Shown: positions 58,601 through 64,000 of the stretch, one piece after another
Layout: the number at the start of each line of letters is the position of its first letter
How positions within the stretch are numbered: the first letter of the stretch is position 1
Source: Alnus glutinosa
Lineage: Eukaryota > Streptophyta > Magnoliopsida > Fagales > Betulaceae
DNA: 64,000 nt
Reading direction: 5' to 3'
NCBI RefSeq assembly: GCF_958979055.1
Contig: NC_084889.1
Location: 8,611,761-8,675,760, forward strand
The notes under the pieces: model-generated
Seen by the model: only the letters and a program-made list of their open reading frames with translations
What the model was told of the DNA's origin: nothing
Databases searched by the model: none
Translations under genes and position numbers: made by a program

Positions 58601-61550
58601 TTTGGTGTAATAAACCTGTATACAAAAGATTTAAGTGAATGGAAGAAGTTCTGGGTAGGGGATCCTTTCTTCCCATGAATCACTAAGTTGCTCACAACCA
58701 GGTTGTACAAGCTACCTAACTAACTGTTTGTTAATGTGGAACAATATATCTGATTTTATGTATAGATGTGAATTAAGCAAATCAGATGTTGTCATGTGAT
58801 CCTGACCTTGAATTTGTTTTTAAGATACTAGTGTCTTCGCTCTTTTGTTTTTTTTTTTTTTGGTTGACGTGGAACCTCTCCAAGGAAGGGTCGTTTCGTG
58901 TACCCACCCTTGTCAAGTAAACTTTGGACCTGTAGATTGGGTTATACTCCGGCTTTGCTGGCGAGTTGGCTTCAAGGAATCGTTTGCTCCCAAGAGGATT
59001 TGAACCTTAGACCTCATGGGACTACCACAAAGATCAAGGACCTTAGCACTTGAGCCTACCCCTTGGGGTTGGGGGGAGTTGAAAGGCTTCTTCACAGATT
59101 CTGGTATCGAACAGTAATGTGGGCCAAAATATGAAAACTGTCTGGTCTGCCCTGGTATTGTTAGAAGTTTAGTGGCACTCACTTGGGCATATAAATAGTG
59201 ATTTCAATTTTATGTAACGTATAGCTTATGCTTCTTTACCATTTTGTTCAATACTTATGTTTGTGCAAATCCTATTTCAGTTTTCATGCATATACATGTC
59301 CATGTTGGGATATTTATTTTACGACAAAATATGTATTGAAAAAATTAGTCCATATTGCTGTTAGGCCATCTCCAGCAGTTAAAGTTAAAGTAGCTATTCA
59401 AAAACTACAAATATTTACTTTAGCTACTCTAACAGTTAAAAATACTCCAACAATACTCTTTATTCTACTCTTCATTTCATTAAAATATTGTTTTTTAATC
59501 ATTTTCTTTTATTAAATGGTAAAGAGGGAGAGGGAGAGAGAGAAAATATTAATAAAAAATTCATAAACAGATGAACAGTAAATAGCCAGTGTTGGCTATT
59601 CACTGTTCAATGTTGAAGAGAAAAAGTCATAGTGGCTAATCTGTTGGAGGGGGAAAAATGTTCAAAATAGTCAAATTTAATCCTTTTGGTTAAAGTAACA
59701 AGTCTATTGGAGATGGCCTTATATGGTTTAGTGGGATCAGTGATTACTGATTTTTAGAGCTGAGTATTCGAGTCATATTTACAGCAGTTTTTTTTTTTTT
59801 GGGTGAAACTTCAAGCTCATTTACCATGGAATTTCTCGCATTAATGATATTTGATATGTTTATTGTGAGTGACGATTCTGCAACTTTAATCAATGGTTTT
59901 AAATATTGTGGCGTTACAAATATCGGTAGTTCTTTGGCTATGTTACAAATAGTCTCATTTACCAATGATCCAAAATCTGTTCATGCAGGCGTTTCACTGG
60001 AGCGATTAATGGAAGGTCTCTCACCCAAGCATTGTGCCTTATCCCTTGTTGGTGAACCCATTATGTACCCAGAGATCAATACACTTGTGGATGAGTTGCA
60101 CCGCCGGCGGATTTCTACTTTTCTAGTAACAAATGCACAGTTTCCTGAAAAGATTAAAATGCTGAAGCCTGTCACCCAGGTTTGCATGGCTAATTTAATT
60201 CTTTGTTGAAAGAAGCTTGTATCAGAAGATCCTAGGAGGCTTGGTATTAAATCGCAAACATATTTGACTTGACTTCTTTGACATGTGCAGTTATATGTGA
60301 GTGTGGATGCTGCAACAAAGGAGAGCTTGAAGGCAATTGACAGGCCACTCTTTGGAGATTTTTGGGAGCGATTCATTGTATGTTAATTTTTACAGAATCC
60401 AGGATTATTGAGCTGAAACTATTTGGCACTAATTCTTTTCAAAACTAGTATTGATAATAAAGCATATCAAGGAGAAAGGAGAGTGAGGAAAAGAAGTTAC
60501 TAGGGTGCAGTGTTTGGCTTACTTCTTTACTGCTTTTTGTCTCTTCCCTGGAGTAGATGTAGATGTAGGTTATAATTTAGATTGCAGCACAGTAGTTGGT
60601 TCAAAATACTGAATAACATAAGGCTTGTATTTAGTAGTTTGTTCAAATAACTGAAGATCATACGGCTCTTATTTAAAGATGTTAATATCTCTGGGTCCCA
60701 TCTGATAATTGGTCCCACTTTTCCATGCATGTAATGAAGGAAGTAACACTATTTGTAGTAGTTGTCACATTGCCACTCTATTTTCCTTTTCTCTGATCTT
60801 TTAACTTGATATAACTTAAGAGACTTTGGCATTACTGATTTGCATACTGTGAAAATATATGGCAGGATTCTTTAAAAGCTCTCAGGGAGAAACAGCAGCG
60901 AACTGTCTACCGCTTGACTCTGGTGAAAGGCTGGAATACAGAGGAATTAGATGCTTATTCTAATCTCTTTGGTATTGGAAAACCTGATTTTGTTGAAATC
61001 AAAGGCGTTACATATTGTGGATCGTGAGTTCCCTCCTCACCCCCCACCCTTCTACTTTTCCCTGGTCCCAGAAAGTCTTCTTGTGCTGGATAATCATTGT
61101 GATATCTTTACAGGTCTGCTACATCAAAATTGACAATGGAAAATGTGCCCTGGCATGCAGATGTGAAAGCTTTTTCTGAGGCCTTAGCTCTAAGAAGCCA
61201 AGGGGAGTATGAGGTTGCATGTGAACACGTCCACTCCTGTTGTGTCCTCCTGGCAAACACTGAGAAGTTTAAGGTCAATGGCAAGTGGTTCACATGGATA
61301 GACTATGAAAAGTTCCATGACTTGGTTCGTAGCAGCACTGTTTTTGTTCTTCTGGAATACCTTTAGATTGATATTTTTAGTTATTATTTTATTTTCATTG
61401 ATAATGCAGGTGTCTTCCGAAAAACCTTTTAACAGCATGGATTACATGGCTGCCTCACCATCCTGGGCTGTCTATGGAGCAGAGGAAGGTGGATTTGACC
61501 CGGGTCAATCTCGGTATAGGAAGGAGCGACATCACAAATCAAGCCGCTGA
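55601..61550 (+). CDS. TYW1: TYW1, tRNA 4-demethylwyosine synthase (flavodoxin plus radical SAM)
   Basis: Eight exons: 55601-56452, 57957-58072, 58390-58565, 59989-60179, 60291-60377, 60866-61023, 61114-61324 and 61410-61550. All phases close, giving 643 residues. Residues about 9-25 form a membrane segment, and a flavodoxin-like domain follows (LFFVSQTGTSRALADRLFDL; ASTWEDGKPP; GVGSQAYG). An acidic linker (about 215-265) leads to the radical SAM domain with CANKCVFCWRH (Cys333, Cys337, Cys340 bind the 4Fe-4S cluster). LSLVGEPIMYPEINTLVDEL and STFLVTNAQFP are further typical motifs. The enzyme makes the tricyclic base of wybutosine in tRNA-Phe from m1G37 and pyruvate. The exon 7 donor was set at TTG/GTTCGT because it keeps frame with VSSEKPFNSMDYMAASPSWA. 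Intron 3 holds a SINE and a Tourist element. Confidence 0.93.
57240..57640. repeat. dispersed repeat in TYW1 intron 1
   Basis: Two related phrases, CTCGCCTAGTATACAACCAATGTGAGGCTTGG (57245) and CTCAACTAGTTCGCAACCAATGTAAGACTTGG (57556), are written here in part: ACCAATGT-AG-CTTGG and CACCCAATATGAGACTT. They flank about 310 bp with an (AT)n run at 57527-57548. The arrangement looks like a TRIM or LTR fragment. Confidence 0.35.
57527..57548. repeat. (TA)11 microsatellite
   Basis: Eleven TA units in TYW1 intron 1. Confidence 0.85.
58849..59065 (-). mobile_element. tRNA-derived SINE in TYW1 intron 3
   Basis: On the minus strand, TAGGCTCAAGTGCTAAGG (59058-59041) resembles RNA polymerase III box A, and GGTTCAAATCC (59006-58996) is a good box B, 35-50 bases apart. 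The unit ends in an A tail (poly-T 58849-58860 on the plus strand). There is no tRNA cloverleaf, so it is a SINE rather than a tRNA gene. Target duplications were not resolved. Confidence 0.65.
59364..59718. mobile_element. Tourist-like MITE in TYW1 intron 3
   Basis: The 355-bp element begins GGCCATCTCCAGCAG and ends TATTGGAGATGGCC. It is flanked by TTA on both sides (59361-59363 and 59719-59721), as expected for PIF/Harbinger MITEs. It is non-coding. Confidence 0.85.
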
Positions 61551-64000
61551 CTGACCAGGTTTGATACTTGAATTAGATTGAGTTGACAGAATTTTTTTTT
61601 AATGATCAATCAGGTCATACTTTACTGCACACAGTGGCTGATTGGTTATATGAGCCCAAAAATCCAGGTCGATGTGATAGCAAGTTGCCCTTGTATATAT
61701 ATATATATATATATATTGGTTTTTTTTTTTTGTTTGTTTTGAAGAAAAAAAGTAAACATCTATTGCTTTGTGTTTCACCAAGGTCATATTTTATAATTGC
61801 AGAGTTGGAGAGGTCAATCACCTCTGTGCTCCATATGCATCTGAATTTAATTCGAATAAATTCTGGGCAAAATATTCTTGGTGGTTTTATTTCGTTGTTT
61901 GATTTCTTTTTCTTCTATATTGATTCCAATATTTGTTGTCTATTATTCATGTTATGCAGTTCCTCTCGCGTGTCAAAGACTTGCTCAATAGTTTTGCTCT
62001 AAGAAAACTGGTTGATCCGAGAAAATTACTTCTGAAGGGTATTTGTCCTATCAATTACTCTCATGAAGAAATCGTGGACATGATTGATAAATTGCATTAG
62101 CCAGGGGCCATTTACTACCAAAATCAAGGAAGTGGACCCTGTTTGCTGCGCATCGCCTTTTCGACCAGGTTTCTGTACACAGGTTGCAGCTGCGTAAGAG
62201 GTTAGAATGCTGAACCAGATATTGGCTGCTATTATCCTAGTATTGTAGTACAGATGAGTTTGTAACCTTCTACTGCTCATTAACTTTTGTGGTCAAGCAT
62301 TACAATAATTTATTTATTTATGATTTTACAACACGAAACATAAATTTAATACTCAAGGAAAAAAAAAATAGAGAAGGAAAAACAACAGAAAGAGGAGCAG
62401 ATGATCTTCATTTGGAGAAATAAAGAAAAACTTATCTATCTTAATTTTCTCACTATCTTGATGATGATGATGGACTACTCAGCGTAATGTTTTTTTATGC
62501 AGTAGGATTTCCACATGTATCTCTTGACCTGTGAAAGCCGTACCATATCTTAGTAAAGCCCCTCATAATTCTGCCACTATCTTTTGTCATTATTGTTTGC
62601 CTGCTCATCCTATCTTCAATCCGGTTGGTTCCCATGAAAGTTGTTAGGTGAAGAAAATTCGGATCACACCATATTCTTCCTGTCCAAAATATGATATTCC
62701 TTTTCCCAACTTTCTTTGTCGGAAATTAACGGGATATTTTGATGTTGATTGGGATATTCTACTTTTTTCTTTATTCGTAACCAGTTTCTTCATGTGCATG
62801 AATTATCATCCTGTTAATTCTTTTGAAAAAGCGTCAACTAGTGAATTGTGTAAGAATCAAAATTGAGATAAAGGCCCTTATCAATATTAGAGTAATATGA
62901 GAAATTACATTTTTATCCGACAACTATTCCATAATGCTGATGTGGCAGTTTTAACCAACTGTTTGATTAATAATTGTTTAAAAAAAGAAAAATCCAAAGG
63001 TTAGTTGGGATAATCACGTTAACATATAATAATGTGGTTTTTTGCTTTAATCATCAATATTATCATATCCATTTAAACTGTAAGCAGATAAATTGTCAAT
63101 CTAAATGGTAAAAATTGTGGGTTAACATGAATTTATTACTTAGTTAAGAAATTTAACTCAACTGATTTCTCTTTAGAAGTTTGTTAGGGATAATTACAAG
63201 TTCCTTATAAACTGATGTTACGTCTACATGACACATCACTAAAAAAAATATGGATTACCATGGGACAGTCTACAAGGGCATTTATCATGTTCTACGAGGG
63301 CATTTACCATGTTTATAAGTTCATGTGACACTCATTTCTATAGACTGTCACGTGAATTTCTATGAGGTGGTAAAAACTTTTTGTAACCCCAATAATTTTC
63401 CTTTCTCTATTTTAGTATCTTTAGCATGGTTAACAGGGAGTAAATAAGGTAAAACATCCTGCAGTGAAATGAGATCTTTCATATGCGGTGGGCTGGTAAA
63501 AACTGAATTTTGAAAACGATCCGAGCCAAATCTCTTCTACTTCATCCGCAAGGCACGAGCTATAAAAGATGCAGCGAACGGTAACTGCTCCTGGGACTGG
63601 AAAAATGATTTCAGAAAAATTATTGGCAAGGGAAAAATGGATAAGGGCAGCTATTTCCTCAGTTTTTTTGTTCTTTTCTTGCTGGGTATCCTCAGAATTT
63701 TAATGAGAGAAGCGTAGCCATAGTCAAAATAAACTACTCTCTTTCACGTGTGTGGAAAAAGAGCGTGCTTCTGCTGCGTTCGATGGGGGAAAACTTTTCC
63801 ACGTTACTTCGGGGAAAGTGAGGGACAAATCCTCATAACAAGATTCGTCCTCTCTCAACAACTTGTTAATACAAATTAGGTCATTTGGAATGACGATTGA
63901 TATGGCAGTCAATTATAATCCATCATTTATAATACCCAGAGGCTGCCAAAGCCCCAATTTAAGTTGTCCTAAAGATTAAAATTCCATCCTCATCTTGCAC
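61551..64000. other. TYW1 3' UTR and gene-free right end
   Basis: The first few hundred bases are likely 3' UTR. A TA run occupies 61694-61717 and a poly-T tract follows. The remaining 1.7 kb is AT-rich and has no convincing frame on either strand. Bases 63500-64000 become less AT-rich and may be the promoter of a gene beyond the window. Confidence 0.5.
61694..61717. repeat. (TA)n microsatellite
   Basis: About eleven TA units downstream of the TYW1 stop codon. Confidence 0.85.

Noticed and set aside
58996..59058. tRNA gene on the minus strand
   Set aside because: Box A and box B are present but acceptor, D and anticodon stems do not form; the A tail marks a SINE.
63724..63912. 62-codon minus-strand open frame near the right end
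   Set aside because: No motif, no splice-consistent extension; may be part of a neighbouring promoter.
1..64000. CRISPR arrays, bacterial operons, viral or organellar inserts
   Set aside because: No regular spacer-repeat arrays, Shine-Dalgarno-led gene clusters, viral genes or plastid/mitochondrial genes were seen; the window is ordinary plant nuclear DNA.

Overview
This is nuclear DNA from a flowering plant, most likely a woody eudicot. Genes have many short GT-AG introns, coding exons are GC-moderate in very AT-rich intergenic DNA, and the proteins include plant-type families (chloroplast-targeted lumen protein, plant Golgi methyltransferase, DUF761 protein). The intergenic and intronic DNA is packed with small plant transposons (hAT, Tourist/PIF-Harbinger, foldback elements, truncated LINEs, a tRNA-derived SINE). 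No bacterial, viral or organellar segment was seen.

Layout, left to right: the 3' end of an EBP2-type ribosome-biogenesis gene (+, 1-236); a single-exon DUF761 small protein (+, 4507-4914); a transposon-rich gap with a 98-bp tandem repeat split by a hAT element; a 16-exon HAD-type cytosolic purine 5'-nucleotidase gene (-, 8410-12886 plus leader exons to about 14.3 kb); a gene-poor stretch (14.3-22.8 kb) holding foldback elements, an EF-1alpha pseudogene scrap, a Tourist-like element and a hAT element with a perfect 8-bp target duplication; a 6-exon chloroplast protein with a twin-arginine thylakoid-lumen signal (+, 22853-27192); a convergent 2-exon LCMT-family methyltransferase (-, 28893-32323); a 1.04-kb Tourist-like element; a 12-exon CNNM/DUF21-CBS membrane protein (+, 36680-43477) whose introns host at least four insertions; a dead RNase H domain; an 8-exon PMT28-like DUF248 methyltransferase (+, 47648-53785); and an 8-exon TYW1 wybutosine-synthesis enzyme (+, 55601-61550). 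The last 2.4 kb appear gene-free.

The genes are unrelated housekeeping functions (rRNA processing, nucleotide metabolism, chloroplast lumen, Mg/CBS transport, cell-wall methylation, tRNA modification), with no pathway linking them. I reconstructed every complete gene exon by exon. All exon phases close and every reading frame ends in one stop, which strongly supports the models. The main novelty is in how mobile elements have landed: one truncated LINE ends 3 nt from a splice acceptor, several elements have intact target duplications, and several perfect or near-perfect long inverted repeats could form RNA hairpins.
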